Assembly (NCBI GenBank): GCA_022845895.1
Contig: AP025573.1
Location: 2,514,501-2,578,500 of the forward strand
DNA from: Lachnospiraceae bacterium
GTDB taxonomy: Bacteria > Bacillota > Clostridia > Lachnospirales > Lachnospiraceae
Reading direction: 5' to 3'
DNA length: 64,000 bases
Under the pieces are notes generated by a model. That model was not told where the DNA came from, made no database searches, and saw only the letters and a list, made by a program, of their open reading frames with translations. Position 1 is the first letter of the stretch, and every line of letters starts with the position of its first letter. Positions 8,240 to 16,416 of this stretch are shown piece after piece. A program made the translations under genes and the position numbers.

Positions 8240-9259
8240 CTATTCCGGTACCATTTCTTTTCTTTCCAGAGACAGGTATACTTTCGTGCCGGCGCCGACC
8301 TCCGACTCAATCCACAGGCTGTGCCCGAGCTTGTCCATGACCGTCTTGCACAGATACAGGCCGATGCCAGTGGACTTCTTATCCTTCCGTCCGTTATAAC
8401 CTGTAAATCCTTTTTCAAACACGCGTGGAAGGTCCTCTGCCTGGATTCCGATTCCTGTATCTTCTATAACGAGCACTTTAACGTCTCTGTTCTGACCCAT
8501 ATGCACGGAGATACTGCCGGACTTCGTATATTTGAGGCCGTTGGAAAGCAGCTGTTCCACTACAAACACGAGCCATTTTTCATCCGTCAGCACCATCTCT
8601 GCAGACGGTGTAAATTGGAGCTTGATCTTCTGCAGGATGAACATCTGGGAATATTTGCGGACGGCCTGTCTCACGATATCGTCCAGCCCGTACCATTGCA
8701 GCACCATATCAGAAGACATGCTGCCGAGGCGGAGATAGGACAGCACCATCTCAACGTACTGCTCTATCTTGAACAGTTCCAGCTTCAGCCCTTTCAAGTG
8801 CATATTTCCTTCCGGTGTCCGCTCCTCCTCCCACGACTGCAGGAGCACACGCATAGCCGCAATCGGCGTCTTAATCTGGTGTGCCCACAGGCTGTAATAA
8901 TCTATCATCTCCTGCCGGGCTATCTCTCCTTCTGATTGTATCTCTGCCTTGCTTTCAAAAAGCGTTTTCAAAATCCTCTGGTAATCTTCCTCGAGGATGC
9001 CGGCCGCTTCCGGCAGCTCTGCCCAATCTGCCCGAATCCTTCGCTCCGCTTCCAGTAGCATCCTGTGCCTGCCCGAATACCTTAGATAGCCCACAGTCCC
9101 GTATACCGCAAGCCAGATGACAGACAGCAGAAATGCGTACAGGACGGCATCGATCGGAACGTTGCACAGATAAAAGATAATAGAAAATACGCCGATGAAT
9201 CCGGTATAGAGACAGACGGATTTGATATGTTCTTTCAGATATTCGCATAACAGCTTCAT
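8240..9259 (-). CDS. BceS-type intramembrane-sensing histidine kinase
   Basis: 339 residues. Two N-terminal membrane helices (about 12-30 and 35-55) are separated by a very short loop, with no extracellular sensor domain, as in BceS-type kinases that sense through their partner transporter. The H-box is WAHQIKTPIAAM, followed by N-box EQLLSNGLKY and G-boxes EDTGIGI and STGIGLYL. The ATG overlaps the response-regulator stop codon (ATGA). All catalytic elements appear intact. Confidence 0.9.
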   Translation of the reverse strand: MKLLCEYLKEHIKSVCLYTGFIGVFSIIFYLCNVPIDAVLYAFLLSVIWLAVYGTVGYLRYSGRHRMLLEAERRIRADWAELPEAAGILEEDYQRILKTLFESKAEIQSEGEIARQEMIDYYSLWAHQIKTPIAAMRVLLQSWEEERTPEGNMHLKGLKLELFKIEQYVEMVLSYLRLGSMSSDMVLQWYGLDDIVRQAVRKYSQMFILQKIKLQFTPSAEMVLTDEKWLVFVVEQLLSNGLKYTKSGSISVHMGQNRDVKVLVIEDTGIGIQAEDLPRVFEKGFTGYNGRKDKKSTGIGLYLCKTVMDKLGHSLWIESEVGAGTKVYLSLERKEMVPE

Positions 9260-9930
9260 ACTTCCACCATGTACCCTATTCCTTTTTTTGTTATAATCAT
9301 ATCTCCGAGCCCTATCGGCTCCAATCTTTTGCGCAGCCTTGCCACGTTGACCGTAAGCGTATTGTCATCGATGAATTCATCGCTCTCCCAGAGCCGTTCA
9401 ATTATGTCATCCCGGGACACAATCTGGCCCGCATGTTCCATCAGCGACTGGAGAATCTTGAATTCGTTCTTCGTGAGTTCCAACCTCTCTTCCCGGTAGA
9501 TAACCGTGGCATCGTTCAGATTCAGCAGCACCCCTTTGTGTTCTATCACATTGAGCGCCCCCTGGAACGAATATGTCCTTCTTAGCAGCGCCTGTACCTT
9601 CGCCGTAACGACATTCAGATCAAACGGCTTTTCAATGAATTCATCTCCGCCCATATTCATTGCCATCACGATATTCATATTGTCATTTGCCGACGAGATA
9701 AAGACAATCGGCACCTTTGACACCTTGCGCATCTCCGTACACCAGTGGAAACCGTTGAAAAACGGCAGCGCGATGTCCAGCAGCACAAGCTGAGGGTCAT
9801 ACTCCACAAACACGTTCATCACATTCTTGAAGTCTTCCACGCAGCGGACCTCATAATCCCATTTAGACAAGTGCCTCTCAAGGGCACCAGCGATAGTCTT
9901 ATCATCTTCAACAACCAATACTTTATACAT
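9256..9930 (-). CDS. BceR-type OmpR-family response regulator
   Basis: About 224 residues: receiver domain with the acidic pocket VEDD and phospho-acceptor Asp in LLDIALP, then a C-terminal winged helix ending in TKKGIGYMVEV. I place the start at the ATG at 9930 (MYKVLVVEDD), which follows GGGAG, rather than the GTG at 9951. It is the first gene of a four-gene set with its kinase and ABC transporter, the usual arrangement for bacitracin or lantibiotic resistance modules. The actual inducer cannot be read from sequence. Confidence 0.92.
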   Translation of the reverse strand: MYKVLVVEDDKTIAGALERHLSKWDYEVRCVEDFKNVMNVFVEYDPQLVLLDIALPFFNGFHWCTEMRKVSKVPIVFISSANDNMNIVMAMNMGGDEFIEKPFDLNVVTAKVQALLRRTYSFQGALNVIEHKGVLLNLNDATVIYREERLELTKNEFKILQSLMEHAGQIVSRDDIIERLWESDEFIDDNTLTVNVARLRKRLEPIGLGDMIITKKGIGYMVEV

Positions 9931-10061
9931 GTACTCAGCTCCCACTTTCACAAATCATCTATACTGAAAAATATTCTACAATATTTTCCGCCTAATGTGT
10001 AGTAAACCTTAAAAATTCAAAAAATCTTAACTTTTGCCCCACGTTCCAAAACGCAACATCG

Positions 10062-10123
10062 CATTTAGGTACAGGGCAAAACGCAATTGGGGACGTAACC
10101 CTTTTGAAAAAGATTACGTCCCC
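10062..10123. repeat. Dispersed repeat: CATTTAGGTACAGGGC plus GGGGACGTAA hairpin (copy 1)
   Basis: CATTTAGGTACAGGGC (10062-10077) precedes a hairpin whose arms GGGGACGTAA and TTACGTCCCC (10089-10098, 10114-10123) lie immediately 3' of the carB stop codon. The same pair of elements, in the same relative order, follows rseP at 20013-20100. It probably acts as a transcript end, but the T-run (TTTT) is on the plus-strand side, so its role for carB is uncertain. Confidence 0.6.
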
Positions 10124-10129
10124 TTTTAA

Positions 10130-13100
10130 CTATATTTTTGCAATATCTACCAATGTCAGTTTTCTTATATCTGTATTTTCAAGGCTGGTGATAAGTGCTT
10201 CTGCCGTATCTATCGCAGTCAGTACATTGACTCCGGTCTCTATCGCGTTCCTTCTTATTACGAAGCCGTCCTTCGACCGGTCCGCGCCCTGCGGCGGGGT
10301 ATCGATGACCAGATCTATCTTATGACCGAGTATCAGATCCATGAGGTTCGGTGATTCCTGCTCTATCTTGTTGACCGGATTGGCCTTGACCCCCGCTCTG
10401 TTCATAGCCTCTGCCGTACTGCGTGTGGCAAAGATGCGGTAGCCGATCTTCTCAAAGCGGCGCCCGATTTCTACTGCATCCGGCTTGTCTTCATCTCGTA
10501 CGGTTATTATCATATTTTTGTGCTTCGGCAGCTTGATGCCTGCACCCAGGAACGCCTTATACAACGCTTCGTCAAATGTCTTCGCAATGCCAAGGCACTC
10601 TCCTGTGGACTTCATCTCCGGGCCGAGGCTGATGTCCGCCCCGCGGATCTTCTCAAATGAGAATACCGGCATCTTCACCGCATAATAGTCTGCCTCCGGC
10701 TGAAGCCCCGGCGTGTAGCCAAGGTCTTTCAGCTTACAGCCGATAATCACCTTCGTGGCCAACGGTACGATCGGTATGCCGGTCACTTTGCTGATATAAG
10801 GAACCGTACGGCTGGAACGGGGATTCACCTCTATGACATAGACATCTTCACCGCACACGATAAACTGGATGTTGATCAGGCCGATGACGTGCAGCGACCG
10901 TGCCAGTTTCCTCGTATAATCTTCAATCGTCTTTTTCGTCTTTTCAGTGATGCTCTGCGCCGGATAGACAGAGATGCTGTCACCGGAATGGATACCTGCC
11001 CGTTCAATATGTTCCATAATACCCGGTATGAGGATATCCTCACCGTCACATACAGCATCGACTTCTATTTCCTTGCCCTGCAGATATTTGTCTACGAGAA
11101 TCGGATGGTCCTGTGCTATCCGGTTGATAATCCCGATGAACTCGTCTATATCATGGTCATTGATGGCTATCTGCATGCCCTGCCCGCCAAGTACATAAGA
11201 AGGCCTTACGAGCACCGGATAGCCAAGGCGGTTTGCCACCTCTTTCGCTTCCTTCGCCGTGTATACCGTCCCGCCTGTAGGCCTTGGAATCTGGCACTTT
11301 TCCAGAATTTCATCAAAAAGTTCCCTGTCTTCTGCCGCATCTACGTTCTCAGCAGATGTTCCAAGTATCGGAACGCCCATCTTCATCAGTGCCTCCGTAA
11401 GCTTGATGGCGGTCTGGCCGCCGAACTGCACCACTGCCCCATCCGGCTTTTCCAAATCTACGATGCTCTCCACATCTTCCGGCGTCAGAGGTTCAAAATA
11501 CAGCTTGTCTGCAATGTCAAAGTCTGTGCTCACCGTCTCCGGATTGTTGTTGATGATAATCGTCTCATACCCCTCTTTGGCAAATGCCCACGTACAGTGG
11601 ACGGAACAGAAGTCGAATTCAATTCCCTGGCCGATTCGGATGGGACCTGAGCCAAGCACGAGCACCTTTTTCCTGCCGCTTGTCTCTTCTGCTTCATTTT
11701 CGCTTCCGAACACGGAGTAGTAATACGGCGTCTCGGCCGCAAACTCGCCCGCACACGTATCCACCATCTTGTAGGATGCCGTTATTCCGTACTCGTGGCG
11801 CATGTCGTGGATCTGACGCTCCGTATTGCCGGTTAGCCTTGCGATGACATTGTCCGGAAATTCCATCCGCTTCGCCTCCTGAAGCACTTCTGCGGACAAT
11901 GTTGTATTCTGAAGCTTCTGCTCCATCTCGACCAGGATGGCAATCTTGTCGATGAACCATCTGTCAATTTTCGTCGCGCCGTGAATCTCATCAAAGGTGA
12001 TGCCCTTTCGCAATGCCTCTGCAATCCTCCAGATACGCATATCATCGACCTTTTCCAATTCTTCCAGAAGCTCTTCTTTCGTCAGCCCTGTAAAGTCATA
12101 CGACATGAGGCTGTCTACGTGCTGTTCCAGAGACCGGATGGCCTTCATCAGCGCGCCTTCAAAGTTGTCACAGATGCTCATGACTTCTCCGGTCGCCTTC
12201 ATCTGCGTCGTAAGTGTACGCTTCGCGCTGATGAACTTGTCAAACGGCAGTCTCGGAAGCTTCACGACACAATAATCAAGCATAGGCTCAAAGCTTGCAT
12301 ACGTCTTCTTCGTAACCGCGTTCTTAATCTCATCCAGCGTATAGCCGAGCGCTATCTTGGCGGCCACCTTGGCTATCGGATAGCCTGTCGCCTTAGAAGC
12401 CAGCGCAGAGGAACGGCTTACACGGGGATTCACTTCGATTACGCAGTATTCAAACGAATCAGGATGCAGCGCGTACTGGACGTTACATCCTCCTGTGATA
12501 TTCAGTTCACTGATGATGTTCAGTGCAGAAGTGCGGAGCATCTGATACTCTTTGTCTCCAAGCGTCTGCGACGGGGCCACTACGATACTGTCACCGGTGT
12601 GTACACCGACAGGATCGATATTTTCCATATTACATACTGTAATGCAGTTGCCGCTTCCGTCGCGCATCACCTCATATTCGATTTCCTTCCAGCCTGCGAT
12701 ACAGCGTTCTACGAGCACCTGCCCCACACGCGAGAGGCGGAGTCCGTTCTCCAGTATCTCCACAAGCTGTTCCCGGTCCTTCGCGATACCGCCGCCGCTT
12801 CCGCCGAGCGTATATGCCGGGCGCAGTACGACCGGATAGCCGATTTTTTCTGCAAATTTCACACCGTCTTCCACATTCTCTACAACGAGGGATGCCGCAC
12901 ATGGTTCGCCAATCTTTTCCATCGTCGTTTTGAATTCCAGACGGTCTTCCGCCTTTTTAATCGTCTCCGAAGTCGTACCGATAAGGCGAACATTATTTCT
13001 CCTCAGGAAACCATTTTCATCCAGCTCCATGGCAAGGTTAAGAGCCGCCTGTCCTCCAAGCGTCGGCAGGACGCTGTCCGGCTTCTCCTTCAGAATGAGC

Positions 13101-13327
13101 TGTTCTACCACTTCAGCAGTCAGAGGCTCGATATAGACGCGGTCTGCAATATCCTTATCCGTCATGATGGTCGCGGGGTTGGAATTCAGAAGAACGACTT
13201 CAAGCCCCTCCTCTTTGAGAGAACGGCATGCCTGTGTCCCCGCATAGTCAAATTCTGCTGCTTGTCCGATGACGATAGGGCCGGAACCTATCACGAGTAC
13301 TTTCTTAATCTCTGTATTTCTGGGCAT
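10130..13327 (-). CDS. carB: Carbamoyl-phosphate synthase large subunit
   Basis: 1065 residues, full length for CarB. It makes carbamoyl phosphate from bicarbonate, ATP and ammonia delivered by CarA, feeding pyrimidine and arginine synthesis. Two homologous ATP-grasp halves are visible, each opening with a VLVIGSGPI/VLVLGSGPI motif (residues ~10 and ~555), followed by RPSYVLGGQGM-type motifs and EVNPR catalytic loops. The C-terminal MGS-like allosteric domain occupies about residues 935-1065. The start codon overlaps the carA stop (TAATG), so the pair is translationally coupled. Confidence 0.98.
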   Translation of the reverse strand: MPRNTEIKKVLVIGSGPIVIGQAAEFDYAGTQACRSLKEEGLEVVLLNSNPATIMTDKDIADRVYIEPLTAEVVEQLILKEKPDSVLPTLGGQAALNLAMELDENGFLRRNNVRLIGTTSETIKKAEDRLEFKTTMEKIGEPCAASLVVENVEDGVKFAEKIGYPVVLRPAYTLGGSGGGIAKDREQLVEILENGLRLSRVGQVLVERCIAGWKEIEYEVMRDGSGNCITVCNMENIDPVGVHTGDSIVVAPSQTLGDKEYQMLRTSALNIISELNITGGCNVQYALHPDSFEYCVIEVNPRVSRSSALASKATGYPIAKVAAKIALGYTLDEIKNAVTKKTYASFEPMLDYCVVKLPRLPFDKFISAKRTLTTQMKATGEVMSICDNFEGALMKAIRSLEQHVDSLMSYDFTGLTKEELLEELEKVDDMRIWRIAEALRKGITFDEIHGATKIDRWFIDKIAILVEMEQKLQNTTLSAEVLQEAKRMEFPDNVIARLTGNTERQIHDMRHEYGITASYKMVDTCAGEFAAETPYYYSVFGSENEAEETSGRKKVLVLGSGPIRIGQGIEFDFCSVHCTWAFAKEGYETIIINNNPETVSTDFDIADKLYFEPLTPEDVESIVDLEKPDGAVVQFGGQTAIKLTEALMKMGVPILGTSAENVDAAEDRELFDEILEKCQIPRPTGGTVYTAKEAKEVANRLGYPVLVRPSYVLGGQGMQIAINDHDIDEFIGIINRIAQDHPILVDKYLQGKEIEVDAVCDGEDILIPGIMEHIERAGIHSGDSISVYPAQSITEKTKKTIEDYTRKLARSLHVIGLINIQFIVCGEDVYVIEVNPRSSRTVPYISKVTGIPIVPLATKVIIGCKLKDLGYTPGLQPEADYYAVKMPVFSFEKIRGADISLGPEMKSTGECLGIAKTFDEALYKAFLGAGIKLPKHKNMIITVRDEDKPDAVEIGRRFEKIGYRIFATRSTAEAMNRAGVKANPVNKIEQESPNLMDLILGHKIDLVIDTPPQGADRSKDGFVIRRNAIETGVNVLTAIDTAEALITSLENTDIRKLTLVDIAKI

Positions 13328-14397
13328 TATTGTGCTCCTTTCATCATATCCATGAATCTGTCAAACAAGTAACCGGAATCCTGAGGCCCCGGACATGCCT
13401 CCGGATGGAACTGCACGGTAAATATGTTCTTTCCGGTATAGGCAAGCCCTTCGTTCGTCCCGTCATTCACATTCACAAACGCTTCCGTGGCAACCGAAGG
13501 ATCCAGCGAGCTTTTGTCCACAGCATAACCGTGGTTCTGCGAAGAGATGTACACCCTGTTGCTGCTCAGGTCTTTGACCGGATGGTTTCCCCCGCGGTGC
13601 CCGTACTTCAGCTTATATGTCTTTCCGCCGTTGGCCAGGGCCATAAGCTGGTGTCCAAGACAGATGGCAAAAATCGGAATATTCGTATTGTACAGCTTTT
13701 TGATTTCTTCAATGACAGATACGCAAGTCTCCGGGTCTCCGGGACCATTTGACAACATGATTCCGTCCGGATTAGAATGAATGATTGTCTCAGCTGGTGT
13801 GTCAGCCGGATAGACGGTCACTTCACACCCTCTTCGATTTAAAGATCTGGCAATATTATGTTTCGCTCCGAAATCCATAAGTGCTACTTTCGGACCGCTG
13901 CCTTCTAAGATATAAGCTTCCCTGCTGGTTGCTTTAGATACGACATCACCGATTGAATAGGTTTTTAGCTTTGGAATGATTTCATCCAGATCGTAGTCTT
14001 GATTCGTGGTAATCATTCCGTTCATCGTCCCTTTTTCTCTCAGAATCTTCGTCAGAGCACGGGTATCCACCCCTGCGATTCCCGGAACATCCTGGCTTTC
14101 CAGGAACTCCTGTATAGAGCCCTCGCACCGGAAATTACTCGGTGTCCTGGACAGTTCTCTTACGATATATCCGTCAGGCCATGCCTTCTTCGATTCCATA
14201 TCAGGGGTAATGCCGTAATTACCGATGAGCGGATAGGTCATAGCAACGGCCTGTCCGGCGTAAGAAGGGTCGGTCAACACCTCAAGATACCCTGTCATCG
14301 AGGTATTAAACACAATCTCACTGATCATGTCCTTTTTGGAACCTATACTGGTTCCGGTAAAGACGGTTCCGTCCTCCAATATAAGAAATGCTTTCAT
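13327..14397 (-). CDS. carA: Carbamoyl-phosphate synthase small subunit (glutaminase)
   Basis: 356 residues: N-terminal CPSase small-subunit domain (1-150) and class I glutamine amidotransferase domain with Cys 246 in AICLGHQLMALANGG and His 331/Glu 333 in QFHPEACPGP. It hydrolyses glutamine and channels ammonia to CarB. The start has an AAGGGTGG site. It is transcribed with carB from a strong promoter ~180 bp upstream; no other pyr or arg gene is adjacent, so regulation may reside in the leader. Confidence 0.98.
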   Translation of the reverse strand: MKAFLILEDGTVFTGTSIGSKKDMISEIVFNTSMTGYLEVLTDPSYAGQAVAMTYPLIGNYGITPDMESKKAWPDGYIVRELSRTPSNFRCEGSIQEFLESQDVPGIAGVDTRALTKILREKGTMNGMITTNQDYDLDEIIPKLKTYSIGDVVSKATSREAYILEGSGPKVALMDFGAKHNIARSLNRRGCEVTVYPADTPAETIIHSNPDGIMLSNGPGDPETCVSVIEEIKKLYNTNIPIFAICLGHQLMALANGGKTYKLKYGHRGGNHPVKDLSSNRVYISSQNHGYAVDKSSLDPSVATEAFVNVNDGTNEGLAYTGKNIFTVQFHPEACPGPQDSGYLFDRFMDMMKGAQ

Positions 14398-14569
14398 ATA
14401 TCCACCCTTTCCCTTCCTTATCTGTATGTTAGATGACGGGGCACGAATAATTTGCCCCTTGGTACTATGGATTGCCGCACACTATCTGCTTACGGCAGAA
14501 TAAAAGGCAGTGTGTGCAAGCACAACCGCCTCCCCTATATGCTGCTGACAATCTTTGTCTGCACAAATT
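14398..14569 (-). promoter_or_regulatory. carAB mRNA leader with two hairpins
   Basis: About 170 bases separate the carA promoter from its start codon. Two inverted repeats are visible: GCACAC/GTGTGC-type arms at 14477-14517 and GGGGCA/TGCCCC at 14438-14458. I could not find the PyrR-binding consensus or a T-box, and no T-run follows either stem. An unrecognised attenuator is possible, but so is a plain leader. Confidence 0.35.
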
Positions 14570-14575
14570 GTAAAA

Positions 14576-14604
14576 ATTATACTACAGTTTCCGAGTTTTT
14601 TCAA
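14576..14604 (-). promoter_or_regulatory. carAB promoter
   Basis: TTGAAA at 14599-14604 and TATAAT at 14576-14581 are spaced by exactly 17 bases, a near-consensus housekeeping promoter. The IS481 element ends only ~48 bp upstream of the -35 box, so the core promoter was left intact but any upstream control site may have been displaced. Confidence 0.8.
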
Positions 14605-14626
14605 CTAAAAATATTTTAATTTTTAA

Positions 14627-14651
14627 GTCAGATATTACTTACTTCATTACA
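14627..14651. repeat. 25-bp direct repeat flanking the IS (left copy)
   Basis: GTCAGATATTACTTACTTCA followed by TTACA lies directly against the left IS end and recurs exactly at 15719-15743 against the right end. It is most simply a target-site duplication, and its perfection argues for recent insertion. Confidence 0.8.
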
Positions 14652-15718
14652 TGTAGGTTTGTCAAACATTTGTTACAGTGACCGTAAATAATCCTTTAAG
14701 ACCTCATTCGGTGTTTTCCAGCCTAGAGGGCGCATGGGGAAATTGTTATAGTCCCTACGGTTATACACCTTCAGCTGCGCAGCAAAGTCCTCAAAGGAAT
14801 AGAACAGATGGGTCGCATAAAAACGCTCATTGTCTTTCCGATGGCTGCGCTCTACCTTCCCGTTGTGACGAGGGGTAAAGGGACGGATGACCTTGTGCTT
14901 TATCCCATGTGTTTCCAAGCGCTTTTGGAAGAGGGTCGGCTTGTCCCGGTGAGAAGTAAAGCGGTTGGTGAACTCCGATCCATTATCCGTCTGGATGCAC
15001 GCGATGGAGAGGGGGAACGCTTTTACGAGGTGTTCCACAAACTGCGCGGAAGAATAGGTGCTGTGTTCCTCAAAGGCTTCCACGAAGCGCCATCTGGAAT
15101 ACTCGTCAATGGCAGTGTACTGGAAGAACTGCTTCCCGATGACCCTGCTGTTTTTGAGGCAGGCGGAAGGGACGAATTTCACATCCACCTGAATACGCTG
15201 GCCGGGATACTCCATCTGCTCATAGGGCTTGGGGATGTACTTTGGATTGGGCGGATGGACGGCCATGATGCCCCGTTTTTTGAGGAAGCGGTAGAGTCCG
15301 GTGATGGAGCGGGAATAGCCGCGCTGCCTGAGCTTGACCCAGAAGACGACCAGTCCGGCATCCGGGTTGCGGCGGCGCATATCCGAGATAAGCTTAGCCT
15401 CCTGAGGGGTATGCTGGCTGGGGTGATGGTGAGGCCGTCTGGAGCGGTCACGCAGGGAATCCATGGAGCCGTCAAAGCGGCGTTTCCAGCGGTAGATATA
15501 CTGCCGGTTGGTCTTGAATTTGACAGCGGCCTTGGTGACGCCATGCTTCTCAGCGTATCGGATCAGGGATAGACGGTATCTCATATCTTGTGTTATACTA
15601 GCCATAGCAGGGAACTCCTTTTTTGTTTGTTTTTGTTGTGGTGACTAAAATATAACACAAAAGGCAGTATCTCTGCTTTTTAAATATTCAGTTGTAACAC
15701 ATGTATTGTAATCCTACA
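14652..15718. mobile_element. IS481-family insertion sequence (1067 bp)
   Basis: One transposase gene lies between imperfect terminal inverted repeats of about 26 bp: left end TGTAGGTTTGTC, right end (reverse complement) TGTAGGATTACA, both continuing to a shared ACATnTGTTACA. It is flanked by 25-bp direct repeats. The element sits in the divergent intergenic region between carA and the CarD-like gene, leaving both core promoters intact. The element and its gene are complete, so it may be active. Confidence 0.85.
14673..15605 (-). CDS. IS481-family DDE transposase
   Basis: 310 residues. An N-terminal helix-turn-helix (about 12-55, with NRQYIYRWKRRF) is followed by an rve integrase-core domain. 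The catalytic triad is Asp 141 (IQVDVKF), Asp 207 (IQTDNGSEF) and Glu 252 (HNGKVERSHRKDNERF), and the YNRRDYNNFPMRPLG C-terminal motif is present. No frameshift or stop interrupts it. It occupies nearly the whole insertion sequence. Confidence 0.93.
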   Translation of the reverse strand: MASITQDMRYRLSLIRYAEKHGVTKAAVKFKTNRQYIYRWKRRFDGSMDSLRDRSRRPHHHPSQHTPQEAKLISDMRRRNPDAGLVVFWVKLRQRGYSRSITGLYRFLKKRGIMAVHPPNPKYIPKPYEQMEYPGQRIQVDVKFVPSACLKNSRVIGKQFFQYTAIDEYSRWRFVEAFEEHSTYSSAQFVEHLVKAFPLSIACIQTDNGSEFTNRFTSHRDKPTLFQKRLETHGIKHKVIRPFTPRHNGKVERSHRKDNERFYATHLFYSFEDFAAQLKVYNRRDYNNFPMRPLGWKTPNEVLKDYLRSL

Positions 15719-15743
15719 GTCAGATATTACTTACTTCATTACA
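15719..15743. repeat. 25-bp direct repeat flanking the IS (right copy)
   Basis: Exact copy of the repeat at 14627-14651, abutting the right IS terminus (CCTACA at 15713-15718). It ends just before the promoter of the CarD-like gene. Confidence 0.8.
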
Positions 15744-15767
15744 AGATTAGTAATTTTGTTAAAAGTA

Positions 15768-15776
15768 TGCTATAAT
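15768..15776 (+). promoter_or_regulatory. Extended -10 promoter of the CarD-like gene
   Basis: TGCTATAAT gives an extended -10 box (TGn plus TATAAT) with only a weak -35 candidate near 15748. It begins 25 bp downstream of the IS-flanking repeat and ~78 bp before the start codon. Confidence 0.55.
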
Positions 15777-15853
15777 AAAAAATGTAACCGCTGTTTGCTT
15801 AATAATTTAATTTTTTCAAACGGCTCTTTAGTGAAAGAAAGTATGGTGTAAAA

Positions 15854-16360
15854 ATGTATAAGGTTAATGACGTTGTTGTGTATGGCTGTAGTAAAGTCTG
15901 CTCTATCAAAAGGATCGCTACTCCTGATTTCATGAGCAAGCCTCAGGAATATTACTGGCTGCAGCCTATAGGCGACGCAGCGACAATGCTATACGTGAAA
16001 ACTGAGCACGAGGACAAAATGCGGTGCATACTGACCAGAGGCCAGGCTGACGAACTGATCAATGAGCTGCCGGAAATGGAAGAAATGTATGACAGCTCCA
16101 GCAAAGTACGTGACAGAGAATATATCCAGGTTATGAAGTCCAGAGACTGTAATGAATGGCTTAAGATGTGGAAAGGCATAACGATTGAAAAGATGCGGAA
16201 GGAGCAGGACGGCAAGAGCCTGAACGCCAGCGATGAGAGCAACCTCAAGCGGGTGCAGGACTGTATCTCTTCCGAATTCTCCGCCGTTTTCCAGACGACA
16301 AAGGATAAGATAGTAGACAGGATAAGGCACTCTCTTGATGCGGATCTGATAACTTTATAG
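15854..16360 (+). CDS. CarD/CdnL-type transcription regulator
   Basis: 168 residues. The N-terminal ~65 residues (YKVNDVVVYGCSKVCSIKRI) match the CarD/TRCF RNA-polymerase-interaction domain, a Tudor-like fold that contacts the beta subunit. The rest is helical, as in the DNA-binding part of CarD proteins, which stabilise promoter open complexes. The ribosome site is weak (GAAAGAAAG). It is monocistronic, convergent with the transglutaminase-like gene and separated from it by a strong hairpin. Its regulon cannot be inferred. Confidence 0.8.
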   Translation: MYKVNDVVVYGCSKVCSIKRIATPDFMSKPQEYYWLQPIGDAATMLYVKTEHEDKMRCILTRGQADELINELPEMEEMYDSSSKVRDREYIQVMKSRDCNEWLKMWKGITIEKMRKEQDGKSLNASDESNLKRVQDCISSEFSAVFQTTKDKIVDRIRHSLDADLITL

Positions 16361-16376
16361 ACTTGCAGCGGCAGAT

Positions 16377-16413
16377 AAGATCCCTTACGTTCCGGCCAAG
16401 CGTAAGGGATCTT
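16377..16413. terminator. Bidirectional terminator
   Basis: Perfect 13-bp stem AAGATCCCTTACG/CGTAAGGGATCTT around an 11-base loop. It lies between the stop codons of the two convergent genes (16360 and 16417) with short T-rich tails on each side. Confidence 0.85.
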
Positions 16414-16416
16414 CTG

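Noticed and set aside
11981-13372. 463-codon plus-strand open frame across carB
   Set aside because: It is antisense to highly conserved carB sequence, its composition is that of a shadow frame, and there is no promoter or ribosome site.
14398-14569. PyrR attenuator or T-box in the carAB leader
   Set aside because: I could find neither the PyrR-binding consensus nor T-box motifs, and no hairpin is followed by a T-run.
14627-15743. 25-bp repeats as attachment sites of an integrative element
   Set aside because: They directly abut the terminal inverted repeats of a 1067-bp IS with a DDE transposase and no integrase, so a target-site duplication is the simpler explanation.
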